This document shows positions 7,159 to 16,123 of a stretch of 16,210 nt of DNA, in pieces. The first letter of the stretch is position 1; every line of letters begins with the position of its first letter. This DNA comes from CANNDT01 sp945876205 (GTDB lineage Bacteria; Acidobacteriota; Vicinamibacteria; Vicinamibacterales; UBA2999): NCBI GenBank assembly GCA_947503365.1, contig CANNDT010000099.1, forward strand, positions 1 through 16,210, read 5' to 3'. The notes under the pieces are model-generated. The model was not told the origin of the DNA and searched no databases. It saw nothing but the letters and a program-made list of their open reading frames with translations. A program made the translations under genes and the position numbers.

Positions 7159-8189
7159 GAATCGCGATCGACGCGCGTGAGCTGCACGGCAAGCCGACCG
7201 GCGTCGGGCGGTACCTGTCCGAGATACTGGCGGCCTGGAAGGATCTACCCGCGGCTGCCGCGCACGAGATCGTCCTGTGCGCACCGGGTCCGCAGGAAGG
7301 ACGCGGCACCGCGTGGGAGCAATTCACGCTTCCCCGCCTCGTACGCGAGGCGCGCGCCGACGTGCTCTTCTCACCCGGCTACACGGGACCGATCCTTTCC
7401 GCCGTCCCAATCGTGGTCGCCATCCACGACGTCTCTTTCGCCGCCCATCCTGAGTGGTTTGGATGGAAGGAAGGGCTCCGCAGACGGACGCTGGCGAAGC
7501 TGACGGCGCGGCGGGCGTGCAAGGTCGTGACGATTTCCGAATTCTCGAAGCGCGAGATCGTTCAGCACCTCGGGATTGATCCGGAAAAGATCGAGGTGAT
7601 CTACATTGCCGCGGACCGTAAAGGTCCGCGCCGCATCGAGAATGAGAGGAACGACCTGCTCCTCTATGTCGGTTCCCTGTTCAACCGGCGACATCTGACG
7701 GAACTGATTGCTGCCTTCGGGCGACTGGCAAAGCGGCGTCCGGGGACGCGGCTGGAGATCGTCGGCGACGACCGGACGAATCCTCCGGTCGATTTTCAGC
7801 AGCTCATCGCCCAGGCTGGTATCGGTGACCGGATCCGGATTCGCTCGTATGTCAGCGAGGACGAGCTCGCTGCCCTTTACGCCAGTGCTCGTGGATTTGT
7901 CTTCCTCTCCGAGTACGAAGGCTTCGGGCTGACGCCGCTCGAGGCGCTCGCGGCCGGCATTCCGGTCGTCGTCCTCGACACGCCGGTGGCGCGTGAGATC
8001 TATCGCGGCGCGGCGGCCTACGTCGCGCGACCCGATCCCACCCTCATCGACGCGGCGCTCGACCGCGTGCTCTTCGACGAGACCGAGCGCACGCGCATCC
8101 TCGGCGAAGCCACCGGCGTACTCGCCCGCTACTCCTGGCGCGACTGCGCCGAGAAGGTGCTCGAAATACTGGTCCGTTGCGGCCGATGA
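7155..8189 (+). CDS. GT4 glycosyltransferase (GT-B fold)
   Basis: A 344-residue glycosyltransferase. It starts MRIAIDARELHGKPTGVGRY, has the N-domain segment VAIHDVSFAAHPEWF and TISEFSKREIVQHL before the linker, and a donor domain with LLYVGSLFNRRHLTELI and the E-x7-E motif EGFGLTPLE (Glu255, Glu263). It is somewhat short for the family but complete. The ATG at 7155 overlaps the previous stop (ATGA), and its own stop overlaps the next start in the same way, so the three genes are probably translationally coupled. The first 36 bases are nearly identical (33 of 36) to the start of the GT4 gene at 10511, indicating paralogy or sequence exchange. A role in repeat-unit assembly is inferred from context; the sugar is unknown. 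Confidence 0.9.
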   Translation: MRIAIDARELHGKPTGVGRYLSEILAAWKDLPAAAAHEIVLCAPGPQEGRGTAWEQFTLPRLVREARADVLFSPGYTGPILSAVPIVVAIHDVSFAAHPEWFGWKEGLRRRTLAKLTARRACKVVTISEFSKREIVQHLGIDPEKIEVIYIAADRKGPRRIENERNDLLLYVGSLFNRRHLTELIAAFGRLAKRRPGTRLEIVGDDRTNPPVDFQQLIAQAGIGDRIRIRSYVSEDELAALYASARGFVFLSEYEGFGLTPLEALAAGIPVVVLDTPVAREIYRGAAAYVARPDPTLIDAALDRVLFDETERTRILGEATGVLARYSWRDCAEKVLEILVRCGR

Positions 8190-9010
8190 ATTCCATTTCC
8201 ATGCCCCGCCTGTCGATCGTCATCGTCACCTACAACTCGCGGGGATATATCGACACCTGCCTGCAGTCGCTGATCCGCACGCCGCCCGCGGTCGACCACG
8301 ACATCATCGTCGTCGACAACGCCTCGACTGACGGCACGGCGGCCGTGATTCGCGAACGCTGGCCCGCGGCTCGGGTCATCGACGCGGGCGCCAATCTGGG
8401 CTTTGCCGCAGCGAACAACCTCGGAATCCGGCAAGCGTCTGGCGAGCTGCTGCTGCTCTTGAACCCGGACGCGATTGCGCGACCCGAGGCCATCGATCGG
8501 CTCGTGGCGCTGCTCGATGCCCGCCAGAACGTGGCCGTCGTCGGGCCCCGAATTGTCGACGGTGAGCAACGCGCTGAGCTGTCATTCGGCGCGATGATCT
8601 CTCCGTTCGCAGAGCTGCGGCAGAAGATCCTGGTCATCGGCAACGATAACCATCTGCCCTTCATCAGCGGATACGTGGACCGGCTTACTCGTCGCGAACG
8701 ACCGGTCGATTGGGTCAGCGGCGCGTGCCTGATGGTGCGCCGCGCCGACGCCGAGGCCGTCGGACTGATGGACGAACGCTATTTCATGTACACGGAGGAC
8801 GTCGACTTCTGCGCCGCGATTCGAGCGCGCGGCCGGACCGTGCTCTTCTTGCCGACCGCCGAAGTCGTGCACCTGCGCGGCCGCTCCGCGTCCACCGCGC
8901 CGCGCTCGACCGAGGAGGCCTACCGCCGGAGCCAACTGGCGTTTTACGAGAAGCACCACCCAGGCTGGGTGCCCGTTTTACGCGCATACCTGAAACTGCG
9001 AGGCCTCTGA
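8186..9010 (+). CDS. Family 2 glycosyltransferase, rhamnosyltransferase (WbbL)-like
   Basis: A 274-residue inverting GT-A enzyme. It begins RLSIVIVTYNSRGYIDTCL, with VDNAS at 43-47, ANLGFAAANNLGI, and LLLNPDA (NPDA at 93-96) in place of a plain DXD. The acceptor-side segment WVSGACLMVRR precedes DERYFMYTEDVDFC. This set is typical of the WbbL/rhamnosyltransferase-like group that builds O-antigens and exopolysaccharides, although members use various sugars. The ATG at 8186 is chosen over an upstream in-frame TTG at 8177 because it gives an ATGA overlap with the previous gene. A perfect 8-base inverted repeat follows within four bases of the stop. No membrane span is obvious, so it is probably peripheral to the inner membrane. 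Confidence 0.9.
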   Translation: MNSISMPRLSIVIVTYNSRGYIDTCLQSLIRTPPAVDHDIIVVDNASTDGTAAVIRERWPAARVIDAGANLGFAAANNLGIRQASGELLLLLNPDAIARPEAIDRLVALLDARQNVAVVGPRIVDGEQRAELSFGAMISPFAELRQKILVIGNDNHLPFISGYVDRLTRRERPVDWVSGACLMVRRADAEAVGLMDERYFMYTEDVDFCAAIRARGRTVLFLPTAEVVHLRGRSASTAPRSTEEAYRRSQLAFYEKHHPGWVPVLRAYLKLRGL

Positions 9011-9013
9011 CGG

Positions 9014-9037
9014 GGCCAGCGGCCCGCCTCGCTGGCC
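9014..9037 (+). terminator. Perfect hairpin after the GT2 stop, possible terminator or RNA-stabilising stem
   Basis: GGCCAGCG (9014-9021) and CGCTGGCC (9030-9037) are perfect inverted repeats around an 8-base loop, starting 4 bases after the stop codon. No T-run follows, so it is not a classic intrinsic terminator. It could slow or partly end transcription, or protect the 3' end of the first three-gene message. The 69 bases between it and the protease start hold no promoter that I can recognise. Confidence 0.35.
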
Positions 9038-9106
9038 GACGGCTCGACCTGCACGACCCGGTAACTCCGGCCGATACACGAGAGACCCCCTCCGGATTGT
9101 TGTCCT

Positions 9107-10471
<1,365 letters not shown>

Positions 10472-10496
10472 ACCCGCTTCGCCGCGATCGCACCGA

Positions 10497-10502
10497 TATA
10501 AT
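10497..10502 (+). promoter_or_regulatory. Consensus -10 box (TATAAT) 8 bases before a start codon
   Basis: TATAAT at 10497-10502 is a perfect sigma-70-type -10 hexamer in the 39-base gap after the protease gene. Transcription from it would begin about where the ATG at 10511 lies, giving a leaderless or nearly leaderless message; no Shine-Dalgarno is present. No convincing -35 box is seen about 17 bases upstream, so the promoter is uncertain. Confidence 0.4.
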
Positions 10503-10510
10503 GTCCATGA

Positions 10511-11626
10511 ATGCGAATCGCGATCGACGCGCGTAAGCTGCACGACTTCGGCATCGGCACTTACACGCGGAACCTGCTCCGGCATCTCGCGCGCATCGAT
10601 GGCGACACGGAGTACGTCCTGCTCTGCCACGAGTCCGACCTGGGCGTCGCCAGCCAGCTCGGACCGAACTTCCGCACGGTGCTCGAGCCCTCCCCCAATT
10701 ATTCCGTCCGCGAGCAGATTCACATTCCCTACGTGCTCAACCGCGAGAGAGCGGACGTCTTCCATGCGCCGCACTACGTGCTGCCGCCGGCGATCCGCTG
10801 CCGGTCGGTGGTGACGATCCACGACTGCATCCACCTGATGTTTCCGCAGTACCTGCCGAACCGCGCGGCGTACGTCTACGCGAAGGCGTCGATGTGGCTG
10901 GCGGCGCACCGCTCCGACTGCATCCTCACCGTGTCGGAGGCGTCGAAGCGCGACATCCTGCACTTCTTCAACGTGCCGCCGGAAAAAATCATGGTCGTCT
11001 ACAACGCGATCGATGAGCACTTCTGGGTGGAGCCGGCGCAGGAAGATGTCGAGCGCGTGCGCGAGCGCTACCAGCTCGATCACCGGTTCGTCCTGTATGC
11101 GGGCAACATCAAGCCACACAAGAACCTGGTGCGGCTGATCGAGGCGTTCGACGACCTGCGCAAGAGCGGGTTCGATGATCTCAAGCTCCTGATCATCGGC
11201 GACGAGATCTCGAAGCTCCCTGCGCTGCGGCGCGCCGTGCACCAGCACAAGCTGCACAAGCAGGTCCGCTTCCTCGGTTACCTGCCGGACGAGACGCTGG
11301 CGATCCTGTACCGCCTCGCGGCGGTCTTCGTCTTTCCGTCGCTCTATGAAGGGTTCGGCCTGCCGCCGCTCGAGGCGATGGCCAGCGGCGCGCCGGTCGT
11401 CACGTCCAACGTGTCGTCGCTGCCCGAGGTCGCGGGTGACGCGGCGGTGCTGGTCGATCCATACGACGTCGATTCGATCGTCGACGGCATCCGGCGCGTG
11501 CTCACCGATCCGGCGCTGGCCGCCGAGCTGCGGCGCAAAGGTCCCATCCGCGCGCGCGAGTTTTCGTGGGAGCGGTCCGTCGCGCGAACGCGCGACCTGT
11601 ATCACGAAGTCGGAGCCAGGCCGTAG
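10511..11626 (+). CDS. GT4 glycosyltransferase (mannosyltransferase-like)
   Basis: A 371-residue GT-B enzyme of usual family length. It starts MRIAIDARKLHDFGIGTYTR, has HAPHYVLPP and VTIHDCIHLMFPQYLP in the acceptor domain, TVSEASKRDILHFFNVP near the hinge, and a donor domain with YAGNIKPHKNLVRLIEAF and E-x7-E EGFGLPPLE (Glu280, Glu288), then SNVSSLPEVAGDAA. Such proteins commonly transfer mannose or related sugars to lipid-linked glycans; the donor here is not known. The ATG at 10511 is chosen by family similarity; ATG codons at 10501 and 10507 are out of frame. The stop overlaps the next GTG start by one base (TAGTG). Its first 36 bases closely match the GT4 gene at 7155. Confidence 0.91.
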   Translation: MRIAIDARKLHDFGIGTYTRNLLRHLARIDGDTEYVLLCHESDLGVASQLGPNFRTVLEPSPNYSVREQIHIPYVLNRERADVFHAPHYVLPPAIRCRSVVTIHDCIHLMFPQYLPNRAAYVYAKASMWLAAHRSDCILTVSEASKRDILHFFNVPPEKIMVVYNAIDEHFWVEPAQEDVERVRERYQLDHRFVLYAGNIKPHKNLVRLIEAFDDLRKSGFDDLKLLIIGDEISKLPALRRAVHQHKLHKQVRFLGYLPDETLAILYRLAAVFVFPSLYEGFGLPPLEAMASGAPVVTSNVSSLPEVAGDAAVLVDPYDVDSIVDGIRRVLTDPALAAELRRKGPIRAREFSWERSVARTRDLYHEVGARP

Positions 11627-12738
11627 TGCGGGTTGCGCTCGTCCACGACTGGCTCACCGGCATGCGCGGCGGCGAAAAGGTGCTCGAGGCGCTGTGCGAG
11701 CTGCACCCGGACGCCGACATCTTCACGTTGTTCCACGACCGCGGATCGGTCTCCCCGGCGATCGAGCGCCACCGCATCGACACCTCGTTGGTCCAGCACC
11801 TGCCGCTCGCCCGCTCGCACTATCGCCGCTACCTGCCGCTGTTTCCGTTTGCCATCGAGCAGTTCGACCTCGATCCGTACGAGCTGGTCATCAGCTCGAG
11901 CCACTGCGCCGCGAAAGCCGTGGTGCCGACGGGACGCGCGAAGCATCTCTGCTATTGCCACTCCCCGATGCGCTACGCGTGGGATCAGTTCGACGCCTAT
12001 TTCGGACCGGCGCGCGTGGGCGCGGCGGCGAGCCGCTGGTTCTACCGCCCGGTGCTCGCGAGGCTGGCCCGGTGGGATGCGGCGACCGCGACCCGCGTGG
12101 ACCGCTTTGTCGCGAACTCTCAGCATGTTGCGGGGCGGATCCGGCGATACTATAATCGCGGAGCAACGATCGTGTATCCGCCAGTGGACACGGTCTTCTA
12201 CTACCCTGCCGACATCACACCGGCCAGTCACTTTCTCATCGTGTCGGCGCTCGTGCCGTACAAGCGGATCGAGCTGGCGATGGCGGCGTGTGAGCGGCTG
12301 GGAGCCGGGCTTCGAATTGTCGGTGACGGCCCCGACCGCGAACGCCTCGAGGCGCTCGCCACGCGAAACGTTGAATTTCTTGGCCGGCTCGACAGCGCGG
12401 ACATCCGCGATGAGTACCGCAAGGCGCTGGCAGTGATTCTGCCCGGTGAAGAGGATTTCGGGATCGTCCCGGTCGAGGCACAGGCCTGTGGCCGTCCGGT
12501 CGTGGCGCTGGCCCGCGGCGGCGCCCTCGAAACGGTGACTGACGGCGAGACGGGCGTCCTCTTCGCGGAAGCGAACGCCGAACAGGTGAGCGCCGCGCTC
12601 GAACGTGTCGCCACCCTGCGCTTCGATTCCGCGCGGATCCGCGAGCGCGCCGAGCGCTTCTCGCGCGACCGCCATATACAGCAGATGCGGGACGCGATCG
12701 CCGAAACGGTCGACGCACCCGCCGGAGCTCGATGGTAA
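11626..12738 (+). CDS. GT4 glycosyltransferase, WbaZ-like
   Basis: A 370-residue GT-B glycosyltransferase. It opens VRVALVHDWLTGMRGGEKVLEAL and contains SSSHCAAKAVVPTGRAKHLC followed by YCHSPMRYAWDQFDAYF, a combination characteristic of the WbaZ-like group of O-antigen and exopolysaccharide transferases. The donor domain has VSALVPYKRIELAM and a variant E-x7-E, EDFGIVPVE (Glu276, Glu284), and VALARGGALETV. The start is GTG at 11626, overlapping the preceding TAG by one base. This is supported by conservation from the first residue; a longer in-frame ATG at 11566 lies inside the upstream gene. It overlaps the following gene by 7 bases. A role as mannosyltransferase is suggested by the family but not shown. 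Confidence 0.9.
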   Translation: MRVALVHDWLTGMRGGEKVLEALCELHPDADIFTLFHDRGSVSPAIERHRIDTSLVQHLPLARSHYRRYLPLFPFAIEQFDLDPYELVISSSHCAAKAVVPTGRAKHLCYCHSPMRYAWDQFDAYFGPARVGAAASRWFYRPVLARLARWDAATATRVDRFVANSQHVAGRIRRYYNRGATIVYPPVDTVFYYPADITPASHFLIVSALVPYKRIELAMAACERLGAGLRIVGDGPDRERLEALATRNVEFLGRLDSADIRDEYRKALAVILPGEEDFGIVPVEAQACGRPVVALARGGALETVTDGETGVLFAEANAEQVSAALERVATLRFDSARIRERAERFSRDRHIQQMRDAIAETVDAPAGARW

Positions 12739-14171
12739 GACGCTACAACCGGCTGCTCGTCGCCTTCTACGTCATCACCGACGCGCTCCTCGCGTCATGG
12801 GCGTTCGTGCTGGCCTACGCCATTCGCTTCGAGAGCGGACTCATTCCGGTCACGCGCGGCTATCCGCCAATCGAGAACTACCTCAACATGCTGCCGTTCG
12901 TGGCGGTGCTGACGCCGCTCGCCTTCCAGGTGCAGGGGCTCTACCGGCTACGGCGCGGCCGATCGCGCGTGGACGACTTCTTTGCCGTACTCATCGGCAG
13001 CATCCTCGCCGTGATCTTCGGCGTCGGTTCGACGCTCTACGTGCAGACCTACTACGTCTCGGAAGCGGCCAAGGCCGCCGGCGCCTACGAGGTCTCACAG
13101 CTGGTCTGGGCGTTCTTCCTCACGCTCGTCGTGGCGTTCACCTACATGTCGCGCGAGTTTGTCCGCGAGATCCTGGAGCGCCGCTGGCGCGCAGGCATCG
13201 GCCTCAAGCGCATCCTGATCGCCGGCTCCGGCGATCTGGGCCGGATGGTGGCCGACCGTATCCTTCAGCACCGCGAGCTCGGATATCAGGTCGTGGGCTT
13301 CGTGGACGATCGCGCGGGCGGGGATCACATCGGCTATCGCGGCCTGCCGCTGCTCGGCACGCTCGCCGAAGTGAGCGAGATCGGACAGCGCGAGCGGGTG
13401 GATCACCTGTACGTGGCGCTGCCGCTCGAGGAGCACGCCAAGCTGCTCGACCTGATGGACATCGCCAGCCGCGAGTGCATCGACATCAAGATCGTTCCCG
13501 ACCTGATCCAGTTCATCGCGCTGCGCGCACGGCTCGAAGACCTCGACGGCCTGCCGATCATCAACGTCAATGACGTGCCGCTCCAGGGATTCAACACGGT
13601 CGTCAAGCGCGTGATCGACGTCGTGCTCTCGACCGCGGCGGTGCTCGTCCTCGCCATTCCCGTCGCGATCATCGCGGCCGTGGTGAAGCTCTCGTCGCCC
13701 GGGCCGGTCTTCTACCGGCAGGAACGGATGGGGCTCGACGGAATGGCGTTCACCGTCTACAAGTTCCGCTCGATGGAACTGGGCGCCGAAGACTCGACCG
13801 GCCCGATCTGGGCGCGCGATGACGACCCGCGAACGACCGCCGTGGGACGCTGGCTGCGCCGGTTCGACCTCGACGAACTGCCGCAGTTCTGGAACGTGCT
13901 GAAAGGCGACATGTCGATCGTCGGCCCTCGCCCGGAGCGGCCGTTCTTCGTCGATCAGTTCAAGCACCGCATCCCGCAGTACATGCTGCGTCACAAGGTC
14001 AAGGCCGGGATCACCGGCTGGGCGCAGGTGAACGGCTGGCGCGGCAACACCTCCCTCGAGAAGCGCATCGAGTACGACCTCTACTACATCGAGCACTGGT
14101 CGGTGTCACTCGACATCAAGATCATGTGGCTCACCGTCGTGCGCGGCCTGTTCCAGCGCGGAATCGCATAA
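12732..14171 (+). CDS. Undecaprenyl-phosphate sugar-phosphotransferase (WcaJ/WbaP type)
   Basis: A 479-residue initiating enzyme that transfers a sugar-1-phosphate (usually glucose or galactose) from its UDP donor to undecaprenyl phosphate at the inner membrane. Four hydrophobic spans lie at about 8-27, 50-70, 80-103 and 120-143. A Rossmann-like middle domain with ILIAGSGDLGRMV follows, then a membrane re-entrant helix at ~290-320 (VIDVVLSTAAVLVLAIPVAI). The catalytic domain has KFRSM (344-348), the Asp381-Glu382 dyad in DLDELPQFWN, and GDMSIVGPRPERP. The domain order is that of long PHPT enzymes and not the short ExoY type. GGAG at 12724-12727 is one of the few usable Shine-Dalgarno sequences here. 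Its presence makes this a lipid-linked polysaccharide locus. Confidence 0.94.
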   Translation: MVRRYNRLLVAFYVITDALLASWAFVLAYAIRFESGLIPVTRGYPPIENYLNMLPFVAVLTPLAFQVQGLYRLRRGRSRVDDFFAVLIGSILAVIFGVGSTLYVQTYYVSEAAKAAGAYEVSQLVWAFFLTLVVAFTYMSREFVREILERRWRAGIGLKRILIAGSGDLGRMVADRILQHRELGYQVVGFVDDRAGGDHIGYRGLPLLGTLAEVSEIGQRERVDHLYVALPLEEHAKLLDLMDIASRECIDIKIVPDLIQFIALRARLEDLDGLPIINVNDVPLQGFNTVVKRVIDVVLSTAAVLVLAIPVAIIAAVVKLSSPGPVFYRQERMGLDGMAFTVYKFRSMELGAEDSTGPIWARDDDPRTTAVGRWLRRFDLDELPQFWNVLKGDMSIVGPRPERPFFVDQFKHRIPQYMLRHKVKAGITGWAQVNGWRGNTSLEKRIEYDLYYIEHWSVSLDIKIMWLTVVRGLFQRGIA

Positions 14172-14178
14172 TGTCCAC

Positions 14179-15108
14179 ATGCGCATCGTCGTAACCGGCG
14201 CAGCCGGCTTCATCGGATCTCATCTCAGCGAAGCCCTGCTCAATCGCGGACATTCGGTGGTCGGCGTCGACAACCTGCTGACCGGCGACATGGCGAACAT
14301 CGCGCACCTGCGCGATCGGGACTTCCTGTTCATCCGCCACGACGTCACGCGCTACATCGACGTCGACGGACCGGTGGATTTCATCTTTCATTGGGCGAGC
14401 CCGGCAAGCCCGATCGACTATCTCGAGCTGCCGATTCCCACGCTCAAGGTCGGCTCACTCGGCACGCACAACGCGCTCGGACTCGCGAAAGCCAAGAACG
14501 CCGGATTCATGCTGGCGTCGACGTCCGAGGTCTACGGCGATCCGCTGGAGCATCCCCAGAAGGAAACCTACTGGGGCAACGTCAACCCGATCGGACCGCG
14601 CGGGGTCTACGACGAGGCCAAGCGCTTCGGCGAAGCGATCACGTTCGCCTACCACCGGTACCACAACCTCAACACCAGGATCGTCCGCATCTTCAACACC
14701 TACGGACCGAGAATGCGGCTTCGCGATGGCCGCGCCGTTCCCGCGTTCATGTCGCAGGCGCTCCGCAACGAAGACGTGACGGTGTTCGGCGACGGTACCC
14801 AGACGCGCAGCTTCTGCTACGTCACCGACCTGGTGGATGGACTGCTGCGCCTGATGGAAGCGGACACGCACGACCCCGTGAACATCGGCAATCCGCACGA
14901 AGTGACGATCGAACAGATCGCCCGCACGATCATCAAGCTGGTGGGGTCCACCAGCAAGATCGTCTACCGCCCCCTGCCCGTAGACGACCCGAAGCAGCGC
15001 CGGCCGGATATCACCCGCGCGCAGACGCTGCTTGGCTGGGAACCGAAGATTGGACTGGAAGAGGGTCTGCTGAAGACGGTGGACTACTTCAAGCCGAAGG
15101 TTCGTTAA
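14179..15108 (+). CDS. uxs: UDP-glucuronate decarboxylase (UDP-xylose synthase)
   Basis: A 309-residue NAD-dependent short-chain dehydrogenase family enzyme that decarboxylates UDP-glucuronate to UDP-xylose. The Rossmann motif is VTGAAGFIGSH. The segment STSEVYGDPLEHPQKE, then YWGNVNPIGPRG, is characteristic of UXS and separates it from dTDP-glucose dehydratases. The catalytic Tyr144-x3-Lys148 lies in VYDEAK (many relatives have CYDEGK). FGDGTQTRSFCYVTDLVDGL and the Arg-rich RRPDI near the end complete the pattern. Length is normal. The start at 14179 lies 7 bases after the previous stop; an ATG at 14171 is out of frame. Substrate would come from Ugd on the opposite strand. It is the last gene before the terminator. 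Confidence 0.93.
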   Translation: MRIVVTGAAGFIGSHLSEALLNRGHSVVGVDNLLTGDMANIAHLRDRDFLFIRHDVTRYIDVDGPVDFIFHWASPASPIDYLELPIPTLKVGSLGTHNALGLAKAKNAGFMLASTSEVYGDPLEHPQKETYWGNVNPIGPRGVYDEAKRFGEAITFAYHRYHNLNTRIVRIFNTYGPRMRLRDGRAVPAFMSQALRNEDVTVFGDGTQTRSFCYVTDLVDGLLRLMEADTHDPVNIGNPHEVTIEQIARTIIKLVGSTSKIVYRPLPVDDPKQRRPDITRAQTLLGWEPKIGLEEGLLKTVDYFKPKVR

Positions 15109-15142
15109 GGTAGCTGGGTCGCTGGGTAACTAGGTGGCTGGG
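15109..15142 (+). repeat. Octamer tandem repeat (consensus GGTAGCTG, four units)
   Basis: Immediately after the uxs stop codon come four consecutive 8-base units: GGTAGCTG, GGTCGCTG, GGTAACTA and GGTGGCTG, followed by GG. The phase is exact although the units differ at one to two positions. It lies between the stop and the terminator stem, in the untranslated 3' end of the message, and looks like an ageing simple-sequence array. Confidence 0.75.
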
Positions 15143-15180
15143 GCCGTGTGTGCGAGGATTCTTCGCAGACGCGGCCTTTT
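15142..15180 (+). terminator. Intrinsic terminator ending the plus-strand glycan unit
   Basis: The arm at 15142-15155 pairs with 15163-15176 over 14 positions, with one mismatch and one G-U pair, around a 7-base loop (GGATTCT). TTTT follows at 15177-15180. A strong GC-rich stem, short loop and T-run at 34 bases past the uxs stop fit a Rho-independent terminator on the plus strand. The reverse strand has no T-run beyond the stem, so it looks one-directional. Confidence 0.8.
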
Positions 15181-15312
15181 CTGCCTATACCCGCCGTACA
15201 ATCTCGTCCTTCTGCACCTGTAATAACTTGCTCCACGGACGACGCAAGGCCTGAAACGACTCGATGGGCGTCGTATTGGACCTCCGCGATAACGCGAACA
15301 CGCGAGGCGACA

Positions 15313-16043
15313 CATATCCCTCTCTCCAAGTGGCTGATGGCGATTCACCTGATGTCCGCCTCGAAGAAGGGCATGTCGGCGCATCAGCTTCACCGGATGC
15401 TCGGCGTCACCTACCGCTCGGCGTGGTTCATCAATCACCGGCTGCGCCATGCCATGGCGTGTTCGCCAAGCTGACGGGCGTGGTCGAGGCGGACGAGACG
15501 TACATCGGTGGCCGTCGTCGCATCGGCCCGACGAACAAGGCGGTTCGCGCCAAGCTCGCCACGGGCAGGCCGGGACCGAAGGACAAGAAGCTGACGCCGG
15601 TGGTCGCGCTCGTGGAGCGCGGTGACCGGCTGGCGCTGTTCCCCGTCGAGCGCGTCGATGGACGCACCTTGCAGACGGAGATTCGCAAGCGCGTGAACCT
15701 GAACGCGCACATGATGACCGACGATCTGAAGTCGTACCACGGCCTCGACATGGGCTTCGCGGGCCACTCCACGATCAAGCACTCGGAGAAGAAGTACGTC
15801 AATGGGGTGATTCACACGAACACGGTCGAGGGCGTGTTCTCACTGCTGAAGCGCGGAATCACCGGCTCGTTTCACCACGTCTCGAAGGGCCACCTGCACC
15901 GCTACTACAACGAGTTCGCGTTCCGGTACAACACGCGGACCGCGCTCGGATACTCGGACACAGAGCGAGCGGCGGAATTGGTCCTCGGTGCGGAAGGCAA
16001 GCGCTTAACCTACAAGAGTCGCAGTGGCACAAGCGCGGCTTAA
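15313..16043 (+). pseudogene. IS1595-family transposase remnant, 5'-truncated and frameshifted
   Basis: Family similarity begins abruptly at about 15313 with HIPLSKWLMAIHLMSASKKG, so the N-terminal ~80 residues, including the usual zinc ribbon, are missing. The 132 bases between the terminator and this point (15181-15312) hold nothing I recognise. The first frame runs to a TGA at 15472-15474; the sequence resumes in another frame at about 15459 (VFAKLTGVVEADETYIGG). A small indel near 15457-15460 therefore breaks the gene. The second frame continues through MTDDLKSYHGL, NTVEGVFSLLKRGITGSFHH and HRYYNEFAFRYN to the TAA at 16041-16043, covering the DDE-type catalytic region of ISXO2-like transposases. 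Two independent lesions indicate an inactive relic. A single sequencing error could explain the frameshift but not the truncation. Confidence 0.85.
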
Positions 16044-16049
16044 CCGCGC
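16033..16049. repeat. Small perfect hairpin spanning the transposase stop codon
   Basis: GCGCGG (16033-16038) and CCGCGC (16044-16049) flank CTTAA, so the stop codon lies in the loop. No T-run follows. It may be part of the IS1595 element end, or chance in GC-rich DNA. Confidence 0.3.
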
Positions 16050-16089
16050 ACGTCTCAAGGGACGCTCGTGGCATCGGGGACCGCGCACG
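16043..16089. repeat. 10-base direct repeat between two IS remnants
   Basis: ACCGCGCACG occurs at 16043-16052 and again at 16080-16089, with 27 bases between. The second copy ends 3 bases before the apparent IS3-family terminal repeat. Nothing else recognisable lies in this 50-base spacer, which should contain the right end of the IS1595 element. Confidence 0.35.
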
Positions 16090-16092
16090 AAC

Positions 16093-16118
16093 TGTGCTTG
16101 ATCCGATTCGGTGGACGG
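16093..16118. repeat. Probable right terminal inverted repeat of an IS3-family element
   Basis: The sequence starts TGTGCTTGATCCGATTCGGT and continues GGACGG. It resembles IS3-family ends of the kind TGGGCTTCCCCCGATTTAGT-GGACA (from memory), including the terminal TG and the GATT...GTGGAC block. It lies just outside the stop codon of the minus-strand transposase fragment, exactly where the right end should be. The left end is beyond the window, so the pairing cannot be checked. Confidence 0.6.
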
Positions 16119-16123
16119 TTTAG

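Noticed and set aside
5776..7284. A 502-codon minus-strand frame across the divergent spacer and the first GT4 gene
   Set aside because: Composition is Arg/Gly/Ala-rich with no domain, and it lies over two well-supported genes. Its tail only repeats parts of Ugd out of frame.
8177..8185. TTG at 8177 as the GT2 start
   Set aside because: It would add only three non-conserved residues; the ATG at 8186 gives the ATGA overlap used by neighbouring genes.
12151..12156. TATAAT inside the WbaZ-like GT4 gene
   Set aside because: It lies mid-gene, with no start codon of a supported gene nearby and no -35 partner.
14179..15108. dTDP-glucose 4,6-dehydratase (RmlB) as the identity of this gene
   Set aside because: The STSEVYGDP and YWGNVNPIGPRG segments are those of UDP-glucuronate decarboxylases, and ugd in the window supplies the substrate.
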